Shown piece after piece: positions 52,240-59,972 of a stretch of 64,000 bases of DNA. The notes under the pieces are model-generated. The model was not told where the DNA came from, did no database searches, and worked only from the letters and a program-made list of their open reading frames with translations. Position 1 is the stretch's first letter. The number at the start of each line of letters is the position of its first letter. The position numbers and the translations under genes were made by a program. This DNA is from PALSA-1006 sp963733265 (GTDB taxonomy: Bacteria > Pseudomonadota > Gammaproteobacteria > Burkholderiales > Gallionellaceae): NCBI GenBank assembly GCA_963733265.1, contig CAVTCF010000002.1, positions 682,001 to 746,000 of the forward strand. The letters run 5' to 3'.

Positions 52240-52932
52240 TTACTTTATCGGAACCTCACTATAGTTTTTAAGTGATGCCGTTAGCCCATCACGCAATTCT
52301 TTCAGTCCCGTGTCATCAAGCAGATTCTCATTTTTGATCTCTCTGGTTTCCTCGTAGAATCTTGCGCCAGCTTCACCCAAGCCGTAAAGCGGAAGGGTTG
52401 TTGATACCCAGCTATTTTCCATATTCAATACACCCGTTGCGGCCAATGCAGCTTTAAACTCGGCCAGGTTTGGATATGTTTTCCCTTTTATTGCGGCCAA
52501 GCCAGTAATTATTGTCGGAGCTGCACCTTGATTTTTTAACTCATCCAGCAAAAAATCATTGACCTGAAACACACTTGGCTTTTTGATGTATTCCTTTGAC
52601 TCAAACGTGCCGAGCTGAAAAGTGTCGAACATGATGTATGTCTTGAACTTAATTCGATAGAAATCTGCCTTGCCTATATTCTCTTTGGTGAGAAGCAAAA
52701 GTAATCGGTCAACATTTGTTGCTACTTCAGGCTCAGAGTATTTCTTGTTCACATTCTCCGGTGCGTCGGCAGAATCAGTGAATTGGTATTCCATGACAGG
52801 ACGAATGACTGAAACCTTATCAAGATTGATCTTTCCGTTCCCGTAGTCATACCAGGTTGATTTGCCACCACAGCCAGTTAGCAGAAGGACTGCCATTGCT
52901 GATAGCAATGCTCCAATACGAAATAATTTCAT
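52240..52932 (-). CDS. Hypothetical lipoprotein
   Basis: A 230-residue protein from the ATG at 52932 (GGAG five bases upstream). The signal peptide ends in LLTGC (lipidated Cys21). The rest is soluble alpha/beta with no recognised domain. Probably membrane-anchored in the periplasm. Confidence 0.7.
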   Translation of the reverse strand: MKLFRIGALLSAMAVLLLTGCGGKSTWYDYGNGKINLDKVSVIRPVMEYQFTDSADAPENVNKKYSEPEVATNVDRLLLLLTKENIGKADFYRIKFKTYIMFDTFQLGTFESKEYIKKPSVFQVNDFLLDELKNQGAAPTIITGLAAIKGKTYPNLAEFKAALAATGVLNMENSWVSTTLPLYGLGEAGARFYEETREIKNENLLDDTGLKELRDGLTASLKNYSEVPIK

Positions 52933-53051
52933 AACCGCTCCAATAGGAAAAGTTGCCAATTGCAACGTTTGGGAGTGTAAAGATACGGCACGTCAAAATA
53001 AGTCGCACGCAGACTTGAGGGTCAATTATTTGCTTGCGTGGCCTGATCACA

Positions 53052-53071
53052 TGTTTTACTATAGTAAAACA
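53052..53071 (+). promoter_or_regulatory. 20-bp perfect palindrome, likely MazE/MazEF operator
   Basis: TGTTTTACTATAGTAAAACA is exactly self-complementary and ends 17 bases before the mazE start, with AGGAGGT between. Such dyads are bound by the antitoxin-toxin complex for autoregulation. Confidence 0.75.
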
Positions 53072-53088
53072 CAAACAGGAGGTGTCCC

Positions 53089-53331
53089 ATGTTTACAGCC
53101 GCACTACGCCGCTCCGGCGGATCGTTGATCATTACTATTCCGCAAGCCTATGTCGAGCAAAACCACCTTGACGCAGGTAGCCGCATCGCTCTGGAAATTG
53201 CCGGTGATGAATTAAAATTGAAACCGGCAAAACAGCGACTTTCCCTTTCTGAGCTGCTCGCCGCCACACCCAAGGGCGCAGAGCGTGTTGAGGGATGGGA
53301 TGAAATGCCTGCCGTGGGTAAAGAACTGTGA
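53089..53331 (+). CDS. mazE: MazE/AbrB-type antitoxin
   Basis: An 80-residue protein with an N-terminal swapped-hairpin AbrB fold (ALRRSGGSLIITIPQAYVEQNHLDAGSRIALEI) and an acidic C-terminal tail that would bind the toxin. AGGAGGT precedes the ATG; it overlaps the toxin gene by 4 nt. Confidence 0.9.
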   Translation: MFTAALRRSGGSLIITIPQAYVEQNHLDAGSRIALEIAGDELKLKPAKQRLSLSELLAATPKGAERVEGWDEMPAVGKEL

Positions 53332-53675
53332 TACCTGAACGTGGAGACATCCTGCATTTGCAGTTTGATCCCGCCAGCGGCAAGGAAATGCGGGGTGATC
53401 ACTTCTGTCTGGTGGTCTCGCCCAAAACGTTCAACAAACGATTCCAGCTTGCGATGGTATGCCCCATCTCGGGCGGATCAGCAACCGTGGCGCGTGATAC
53501 CGGTTTCCTGATCTCCCTGATGGGGTTCGGCCTGAAAATAGATGGCAACGTCCACGCGCATCAGTTGAAGACGCTGGACTGGACTACGCGCAAAGCCCAA
53601 CGGATAGAAAAAGCGCCGGACGAAATTGTGCAGCAAATTCTGGGGTGCCTGATTGCCGTGTTTGAAGAAAATTAA
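53328..53675 (+). CDS. mazF: MazF/PemK-type endoribonuclease toxin
   Basis: A 115-residue PemK/MazF protein starting with GTG (GTGA overlap with mazE): PERGDILHLQFDPASGKEMRGDHFCLVVS, MVCPISGGS, and VHAHQLKTLDW. The family cleaves mRNA at short motifs. Full length, with no sign of decay. Confidence 0.92.
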   Translation: MIPERGDILHLQFDPASGKEMRGDHFCLVVSPKTFNKRFQLAMVCPISGGSATVARDTGFLISLMGFGLKIDGNVHAHQLKTLDWTTRKAQRIEKAPDEIVQQILGCLIAVFEEN

Positions 53676-53751
53676 ACTGAGTAGATCATATCGATACAAT
53701 CCTACAGTGACGCAGAGCGTGGGAACTATCAAATCCGTAAGTTCGGGCTCC

Positions 53752-55539
53752 TTAGATGTTGCTGTTCAATCCGTCCCAAAGCGCAACCACTCGTGCGTAA
53801 CTTTGTACATCCTTCGGCAAATCATCGTCCTGTACGTCTATTACCAAGCACTGTTTTGTTCCACCATTCTTCGGCCCACGTAGTCCACGCCCTACCATCT
53901 GTTCGTAGGGTAAAGCACTCCATGTCGGGCGTGTAATGATAACGGTATCCGCTTTTGGGGCATCGAAGCCTGTCGTGAGGACACTCACATTGCACAAAAA
54001 TCTCAGGTCGCCATTACGAAATCTCTCGATGATAGCTGCTCGCTGCCCACGCGGAGTGTTTCCCGTCACGACAGAGGCGCATGAGCCAAGTGCCTGGTTA
54101 ATGAGTAGCGTGAGTAGCTCGGCATGTTCAATTGAACATGCAAATATCAGCACCTTCGAGGATTTTTTTAAGCGACATAGTTTCTGGATAATAGCGGTGT
54201 TGCGATTAACATCGCGCCCAAGCACTTCGAGATATTCAGGAGGTAATTCATGAAATTGCTCGAACTTTCGCCGCTGGGCATCGGTCATCGCCGGCGTACC
54301 TTTGATCTTGAGTTTTTCGTGTTTGACCTCAGATAAAATATGGCGATTTTGAAGCTCTCGGATAGGTGTTTTTCCTAATGCTTCTGGTCTTAATAGGGAA
54401 GTTTTAAAGTAGGAGCGTAAAGACTCGCCTTGTGAATCATCAGAGCGCCAAGGAGTTGCAGTCAGGCCGATGACTGGTGCTGCGTTATTGGGATGTTGCC
54501 ATCGACTTTTAAGCTTGGCCTCAAGTGCCCAAAGTACATCTCGGTGTTGTTCCGAGATGAGCCGATGGGCTTCATCAACAATAATCGCAGCGCGACGCCC
54601 CTTGGGAAAAATATCACGGATAATTTCAGGATGTAGCTTAACCCAAGAATGGAGTTGCTGAATACCTGCAATGATTACCGTTTTTTCGCCGTTGAGTTCT
54701 AAATTATCTGGCTTACGAGCTCCCCAGGCACATAGAAGTCGTAAGGAACCAACGCGCTTTACAGGTTGACCAACTGCCCGTTTGGGAGGAACTTGCCACA
54801 CTTGACGAAAACATTCCCAAGCTTGAAGTTGGAGCTCTTCGCTTTGCGCAATCCAAAGAATAACATTGCGCTTATCGTCGCCACTGTTTGCAAGGTGATC
54901 GCAAACTGCTTCGACGGCAACCCTTGTCTTTCCAGCACCCGTCGGCAGGGAAAGCATAGCAGTGCCAGTTCGGCTCTGAATTAACTTGCGGAGTTGCAGG
55001 TACACATCCCCCTGATAATCGTGCAACTCCTGCAACGGCTCAGCAGGCCATATCTCTTCATCTTCCGGCAGGTTGCGTCCATCGCTTTCACAAAGACAAT
55101 CCGGTAGTGCAACTACTTCACAGAATTTCCGTGCCCAACGTCCTCCGTTGCGCCAGTAGCTCGCCATAATCTTTGAACCTTTTGCTCCTTGAGTCATACT
55201 CCCGTGCAACTTACCCGCATCTTTGCCAGATAAATCTGGATACGCTATTTTTAGCTTCTCCCAGTCCCTAGCTGACAAACGCTCCAACAGGACGCGACGA
55301 AGCCACGATCCGACTTCGGGATGACTTAGAAGGTTGCTACCGTAGATGTCGATCAATTCAGCAACGGGTAGTGCCGGAGCACCGATGGGTGCAAGCCCTG
55401 CGGATTTAAGCGTAGCGCGTACCAACACCAACCGTTGATTGAAGGCAGCACCTTCTTCCGAATCTCTAAATACCTTCCACGCTTGGCCAGTGATGCGACC
55501 CAATACATTTTCAATAATAAACTTATCTTCAGAGTTCAA
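53752..55539 (-). CDS. SF2 DEAH-type helicase, partner of an HNH nuclease
   Basis: A 595-residue protein. An N-terminal domain of about 180 residues with no recognised fold precedes a superfamily-2 helicase core: Walker A SLPTGAGKT, DEAH in IIVDEAHRL, GLTATPW, and the C-terminal lobe with LIFACSIEHAELL, TTGFDAP and QMVGRGLRG. It starts 11 nt after the HNH gene, so the two form a unit. A restriction-like or defence role is inferred from the nuclease-helicase pairing and from the neighbourhood. Confidence 0.85.
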   Translation of the reverse strand: MNSEDKFIIENVLGRITGQAWKVFRDSEEGAAFNQRLVLVRATLKSAGLAPIGAPALPVAELIDIYGSNLLSHPEVGSWLRRVLLERLSARDWEKLKIAYPDLSGKDAGKLHGSMTQGAKGSKIMASYWRNGGRWARKFCEVVALPDCLCESDGRNLPEDEEIWPAEPLQELHDYQGDVYLQLRKLIQSRTGTAMLSLPTGAGKTRVAVEAVCDHLANSGDDKRNVILWIAQSEELQLQAWECFRQVWQVPPKRAVGQPVKRVGSLRLLCAWGARKPDNLELNGEKTVIIAGIQQLHSWVKLHPEIIRDIFPKGRRAAIIVDEAHRLISEQHRDVLWALEAKLKSRWQHPNNAAPVIGLTATPWRSDDSQGESLRSYFKTSLLRPEALGKTPIRELQNRHILSEVKHEKLKIKGTPAMTDAQRRKFEQFHELPPEYLEVLGRDVNRNTAIIQKLCRLKKSSKVLIFACSIEHAELLTLLINQALGSCASVVTGNTPRGQRAAIIERFRNGDLRFLCNVSVLTTGFDAPKADTVIITRPTWSALPYEQMVGRGLRGPKNGGTKQCLVIDVQDDDLPKDVQSYARVVALWDGLNSNI

Positions 55540-55550
55540 TTACTTATCCT

Positions 55551-56489
55551 CTATTCATTCCAAACGCGAGCCAGGTCATCATGCCTTTTTCTGTGACAGT
55601 TTGGGCATAAGGCTATAACGTTTTTAATTGTATCGCTGCCTCCGTCCTTCAATGTTTTTACATGATGCACTTCCAAGAAAGGTCTATTTGTTGTTCTGGA
55701 TATAAATGGACCCTCTTTTTTGCAGTCGTGACAAATCCCTTTGGCCATTAATAATGCGTAAGCCGCAACTTTTGGATTTCTAACGTATTGATAGGTGGTT
55801 ACTTCCTTTTGTTCTGGGCTTTCGTTACCTTGGGTTCTAAGAAGCTTTCCTGCCTTTACGATTTGAGTTACTTCGTCGTCGAAGATAGAGTCAACTTCAT
55901 ACTCTGTGATTAAACTGATCTTTCCATCAATCCATTTCAATAGAGACTTAACTTCCTTGTCGTTTTTATTGATGCAGCCCTCTTTAATTGCAGCGTTGAG
56001 CACCTTGATAACTTTCTGCTTACTTTTTATTTCATATGTAGGCCCTTGCCCCCAGCCTCTACCATTTTCCATTAATCGTGTGCGGGCATTGGAAAGCGGC
56101 TTGTCGAAGAGCACCGAAAGGGAGGCTGGACAAGAATAATAGTAAGTCAATCCTAGTTTCTTTGTGCTATGACTGCCTCCACTGCGTATATTTTCTCCTA
56201 CATATTTACAGCCAGCTTGAATACCAAAAATCATATTTCCATTTGATTTTGCTTCCTTAGCGGTCACTGTTATTAGTAAGAATGGCTCAGGAGTTCTTAT
56301 CGATAACAAGTGTTTAGGTGGAAGATATCCCCTAACAACCCCCTGCTCTGACAAAAAGTTTACAGCCTCGTGAAATCCATCCATGACAGCCTCCGCATGA
56401 ATTTCTTTATACACTTTAGCTGTTGGATATTCAGAGTATGGTAAACCCATTCTTGGGTCGGGATTCAGGCGCACTGCGAATATATTCAT
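55551..56489 (-). CDS. HNH endonuclease with an unrecognised N-terminal domain
   Basis: A 312-residue protein from the ATG at 56489 (AAGGAAA six bases upstream). The C-terminus is an HNH nuclease: CHDCKKEGPF, FLEVHHVKTLKDGGSDTIKN and ALCPNCHRKRH, with the Zn-binding CxxC pairs. The first 170 residues (FLLITVTAKEAKSNGNMIFG, CKYVGENI) are not recognised; they might be a DNA-reading module, as in modification-dependent restriction enzymes. It is the first gene of a two-gene operon with the helicase. Confidence 0.85.
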   Translation of the reverse strand: MNIFAVRLNPDPRMGLPYSEYPTAKVYKEIHAEAVMDGFHEAVNFLSEQGVVRGYLPPKHLLSIRTPEPFLLITVTAKEAKSNGNMIFGIQAGCKYVGENIRSGGSHSTKKLGLTYYYSCPASLSVLFDKPLSNARTRLMENGRGWGQGPTYEIKSKQKVIKVLNAAIKEGCINKNDKEVKSLLKWIDGKISLITEYEVDSIFDDEVTQIVKAGKLLRTQGNESPEQKEVTTYQYVRNPKVAAYALLMAKGICHDCKKEGPFISRTTNRPFLEVHHVKTLKDGGSDTIKNVIALCPNCHRKRHDDLARVWNE

Positions 56490-56693
56490 GGCGATTTCCT
56501 TCAAAAGTATCAGTTAAGTTGATGATACCACCCGATTTACGCTTACCAAAACGGCGAGTTTCATACTATCTGCTTTCCTTTAGCTGAGCAATGAGTTTGT
56601 CATTAAGTAACTACACTGATTGGCACGAACAACCATCCGACAAGATGGCACGCCCAAAAATCTGTCTTTCAATAGATTGTTGCTGAACTCGTT

Positions 56694-57554
56694 TCATCGT
56701 TTTTCTTCTTCTCCGCCCATCATCGCCGCTGCAATCCCGCGCAACCCTTCCAGTGCGCCAACCGCCAACGATACCCCCTGCTTGTTGTATGCCTTAGTAA
56801 TCTTCGCATCGGTAGGATTGAGCCGAATCAGAAATCCCTTGTTGGAAAATTCAGCAAATCGCCGGATGGACGGAATCGCGGTGCCTGCTCCAATTTCAAT
56901 GGTAACGTAATTCTTTGCGCGACTTGCCCAATCGTCAAACCTGAATTGTTGTCTTTCGACACTATCCATGATGAACCGCCAGTCATTGAACATCATGATA
57001 TGGGGGCGGGCGAGCTCATTGCAGCGTGGGCAACGCGGCATGGGCGAAACGATGCTGCATTGCTCCAAATCAACTTCGGGTCGAAAATCATCTGCTGGCC
57101 ATATCAGATCACAATTGCTTAAGCATTGCAGGTAATGAATGCTGCCGTGGATTTCGCACACGTCATTTTCTGGAAATCCGGCTTTTTGAAATTGCCCGTC
57201 CACATTACTGGTGACAACAAACGCACCATGTGACATTCCGGCTGCCATTTCACGCAGCAAGCGAAATCCATCATGCGGCACGGTATCGCGATACAGGTTG
57301 AGCCGATGCCCATAAAATCCCCATGCCCGAGACGGCATCCGCATAAATGCTTCCGGTGAGGCAATGCTGCGGAAATCAATTTTGGCTTTGCCCAATGCCG
57401 GATACGCTTTCCAGAATCCTTCGCTGCCTCTAAAATCCGGCAGGCCGGAATCCACGCCCATGCCAGCACCGGCAGCAATCAGCAGGCCATCAGCGTCACG
57501 TATGGCCTGGGCGGCACGTTGATATTTCTCTGAAATGGGTTCGTCTGTGTCCAT
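56694..57554 (-). CDS. Sir2-family NAD-dependent protein deacylase
   Basis: A 286-residue sirtuin: GAGMGVDSGLPDFRG as the NAD-binding signature, TSNVDGQFQKAGF, the catalytic His in EIHGSIHYLQC, CPRC as part of the zinc site and IEIGAGTAIPSIRRF. It would act as a deacylase or NAD hydrolase. Last gene of a run with short gaps (49, 31, 9 and 43 nt) that includes RtcB and the AAA+ protein. Confidence 0.9.
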   Translation of the reverse strand: MDTDEPISEKYQRAAQAIRDADGLLIAAGAGMGVDSGLPDFRGSEGFWKAYPALGKAKIDFRSIASPEAFMRMPSRAWGFYGHRLNLYRDTVPHDGFRLLREMAAGMSHGAFVVTSNVDGQFQKAGFPENDVCEIHGSIHYLQCLSNCDLIWPADDFRPEVDLEQCSIVSPMPRCPRCNELARPHIMMFNDWRFIMDSVERQQFRFDDWASRAKNYVTIEIGAGTAIPSIRRFAEFSNKGFLIRLNPTDAKITKAYNKQGVSLAVGALEGLRGIAAAMMGGEEEKR

Positions 57555-57603
57555 GACTTTTATCGTATCTTCGTTGTTGCTGGTTGCAAGGTCATTCGTC
57601 CAA

Positions 57604-58302
57604 TCATTTGTAACCGACCAATGCGCTGATCAGCATCTCGCTCTGATCAATACCCGCTTGACCAACTATTCCTAGCGAATCACTGGTGGGGCTGCTGCAA
57701 ATCATTGCATCCCCTGTTTCAGAAAGATATTCCAATCTCATTGTCCGAGAGTCACAAAAGATCATCACAAATTCACATATCACGTCTTTACCGTCTATGG
57801 TCTTATAAATATCCGGCAGAATATCTGAGGGTGTTTTTCCAATCCCATATTTCAATTCATAAGTTGAACTCCTTGCCATCAATTCTTTGAGATCATTAAA
57901 ATCAATACCAACCAAAGCGCTAGGTGCGTTGTATCCAAAAAGATGATTCAGCAACACCACTTCAATACAACACTTATCACCCGGGTCATTCCGCTCGACA
58001 TTAGTACAGCGTATTACTACCGGCCTCTCAAAACATTTCACGCCGCGTTCAAAGACATCTAGGCTGATTGTTCGTGACGTTTTGTCTGTCGAAGCCACAT
58101 CGCTAAACTCAAATACAACAGGCCCGCAAGAGACAAGCTGTTCACGGTTATTGGCGTAATTCACACAACCACCCACGGTTGGTAATTCCATTGAGAGCCA
58201 ATCTGTTGGAACAATACAAGTAAATATTGGCAATTCCTCAACAGGAATTGGTGGTATTGGGAATACCTGTGCCCATAAACCTTGGTACTCAAATTTAAAC
58301 AT
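57604..58302 (-). CDS. Hypothetical protein in the RtcB operon
   Basis: A 232-residue soluble protein with no recognised domain. N-terminus FEYQGLWAQVFPIPPIPVEELP, C-terminal half strand-rich (DVICEFVMIFCDSRTMRLEYLSETGD). It starts 31 nt after the previous gene and ends 49 nt before the Sir2 gene. Unknown function; co-transcription suggests a link to RNA repair or NAD metabolism. Confidence 0.65.
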   Translation of the reverse strand: MFKFEYQGLWAQVFPIPPIPVEELPIFTCIVPTDWLSMELPTVGGCVNYANNREQLVSCGPVVFEFSDVASTDKTSRTISLDVFERGVKCFERPVVIRCTNVERNDPGDKCCIEVVLLNHLFGYNAPSALVGIDFNDLKELMARSSTYELKYGIGKTPSDILPDIYKTIDGKDVICEFVMIFCDSRTMRLEYLSETGDAMICSSPTSDSLGIVGQAGIDQSEMLISALVGYK

Positions 58303-58333
58303 TTTTCATCTCCGTTTCTATTATTCGTAGCGT

Positions 58334-58723
58334 TCAGTAATGTTCTGGACATATTGTGGCGATATGACCATCAGTAACGAGACGGGGCTGCCCGCATAGC
58401 TCACAGATTTGCAAAGAATGGTTTAATGCCGCCAGCCGAAGCTCGCTGATGCGCTCATTCATCTCGGCGATCCCATCAACCGAAAATACAATAAAGCGAA
58501 GTGACCCCATCTTTTCTTTTACCTGCCTGCACAATGGCCAGTTGGGCGAATCAGGGCTCATTCCATTTTCTCGCGCTACGCCCTCAATGTCTTGGGCAAG
58601 CTTATAAATCAGATCAAACCAGCCATCGCCACACTCGAAACCTCGCCGCATAGAGGATTCGTGACGATTACGAAATAGCTTGGGAAAATCATCAAATAGT
58701 TTTTTTGATAAAGCTGCGTTCAT
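58334..58723 (-). CDS. Hypothetical protein with Cys-rich C-terminus in the RtcB operon
   Basis: A 129-residue protein. The first half is helical (FECGDGWFDLIYKLAQDIEGV), followed by CRQVKEKMGSLRFIV, and the end has a possible zinc site (ICELCGQPRLVTDGHIATICPEHY). I know similar uncharacterised proteins but no function. It starts 9 nt after the RtcB stop. Confidence 0.7.
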   Translation of the reverse strand: MNAALSKKLFDDFPKLFRNRHESSMRRGFECGDGWFDLIYKLAQDIEGVARENGMSPDSPNWPLCRQVKEKMGSLRFIVFSVDGIAEMNERISELRLAALNHSLQICELCGQPRLVTDGHIATICPEHY

Positions 58724-58732
58724 GAGCGGCTC

Positions 58733-59929
58733 CTAGCCTTTTACACACACCACCTGCTTTAAGGTATGCAGCACCTCAACCAGATCCGCCTGATTCGCCA
58801 TCACCGTATCAATGTCCTTGTAAGCTCCGGGTATCTCATCAATTACCGCTTTGTCTTTGCGGCAAATGACACCTTCCGTTTGATTCTTGAGGTCGTCCTG
58901 CGTAAATAGTTCTTTGGCTGCGGTACGGCTCATGCGTCTTCCTGCGCCATGCGCACAGGAAGTAAAACTTTCGGGGTTGCCCCTGCCTCGCACAATGTAA
59001 CTTCGTGCCCCCATGCTGCCGGGAATGATGCCGAGATCGCCTTCGCGCGCTCTAATTGCTCCCTTGCGTGTGACATAAACATCCTCGCCGTAATGATGCT
59101 CTATGGCGACATAGTTGTGATGGCAGTTGACCACTTCGTTCAAAACTATAAATTCAGGCAGAAGCCGACGCATACCGGACAGAATCAGATCAAGCATGGA
59201 TTGGCGATTCTGGTAAGCGTATTCCTGCGCCCAATGAACACCTTCGACATAGTCATCGAAATATTCTGTTCCTTCCGTAAAGTAGGCCAGATCATGATCC
59301 GGCAGGTTGACCATCAGGCGTTCCATATCCTTCCGCGCCAGTTCGATGAAGTAATCTGCCAGCCCGTTGCCGATGCCGCGACTGCCGGAGTGCAGCATCA
59401 CCCAGACCTGATTATTCTCATCGAGACAGATTTCGATAAAGTGATTACCGCCACCCAGCGTTCCCATCTGGTTTATCCAGTTATTGAATCTGCCAAACGA
59501 CTTGAGCAGTCCAGGGTGCTTTTGCGTCATTACATTAAGGCGTGCCTCGAATGGCTTGGTTGCATCCCCCAAGGCACGTTCGTCTTTGTGCCAATTGCGC
59601 CCGACCGGGATATCACGGCTAATTTGGTGGAATACCTTTTGGAGAGATTTTTCGTCGATTTCATTGGCGGTTAATGACAGCTGGCAGGCCAACATACCGC
59701 ATCCGATATCCACTCCTACGGCAGCGGGAATAATGGCTTTGTGTGTGGCAATGACGGAACCAATGGTCGCGCCTTTGCCTAAATGAACATCCGGCATGGC
59801 TGCGACGTGATGGTGGATAAATGGCAGCGAGGCGATATTGGATAGTTGCTGCTTGGATCGTTCGTCAACATCGTCAGTCCAGATTTTGACTGGGACTCGT
59901 TGGTCGGTCAGGGTTTGTTTGATGGGCAT
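58733..59929 (-). CDS. rtcB: RtcB-type 3'-phosphate RNA ligase
   Basis: A 398-residue RtcB protein: MPDVHLGKGATIGSVIAT, GVDIGCGM with the metal-binding Cys, GTLGGGNHFIE, HSGSRGIGN, and the guanylylated-His region SCAHGAGRRMSRTAA. It joins RNA 3'-phosphate or 2',3'-cyclic phosphate ends to 5'-OH ends using GTP, repairing RNAs cut by ribonuclease toxins. No archease, RtcA or RtcR gene accompanies it; instead it follows a double AAA+ ATPase with a 43-nt gap. Confidence 0.94.
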   Translation of the reverse strand: MPIKQTLTDQRVPVKIWTDDVDERSKQQLSNIASLPFIHHHVAAMPDVHLGKGATIGSVIATHKAIIPAAVGVDIGCGMLACQLSLTANEIDEKSLQKVFHQISRDIPVGRNWHKDERALGDATKPFEARLNVMTQKHPGLLKSFGRFNNWINQMGTLGGGNHFIEICLDENNQVWVMLHSGSRGIGNGLADYFIELARKDMERLMVNLPDHDLAYFTEGTEYFDDYVEGVHWAQEYAYQNRQSMLDLILSGMRRLLPEFIVLNEVVNCHHNYVAIEHHYGEDVYVTRKGAIRAREGDLGIIPGSMGARSYIVRGRGNPESFTSCAHGAGRRMSRTAAKELFTQDDLKNQTEGVICRKDKAVIDEIPGAYKDIDTVMANQADLVEVLHTLKQVVCVKG

Positions 59930-59972
59930 AATTCTCTCCTCAATTATCTTTGTTTATTCCAATTAAAATCTC

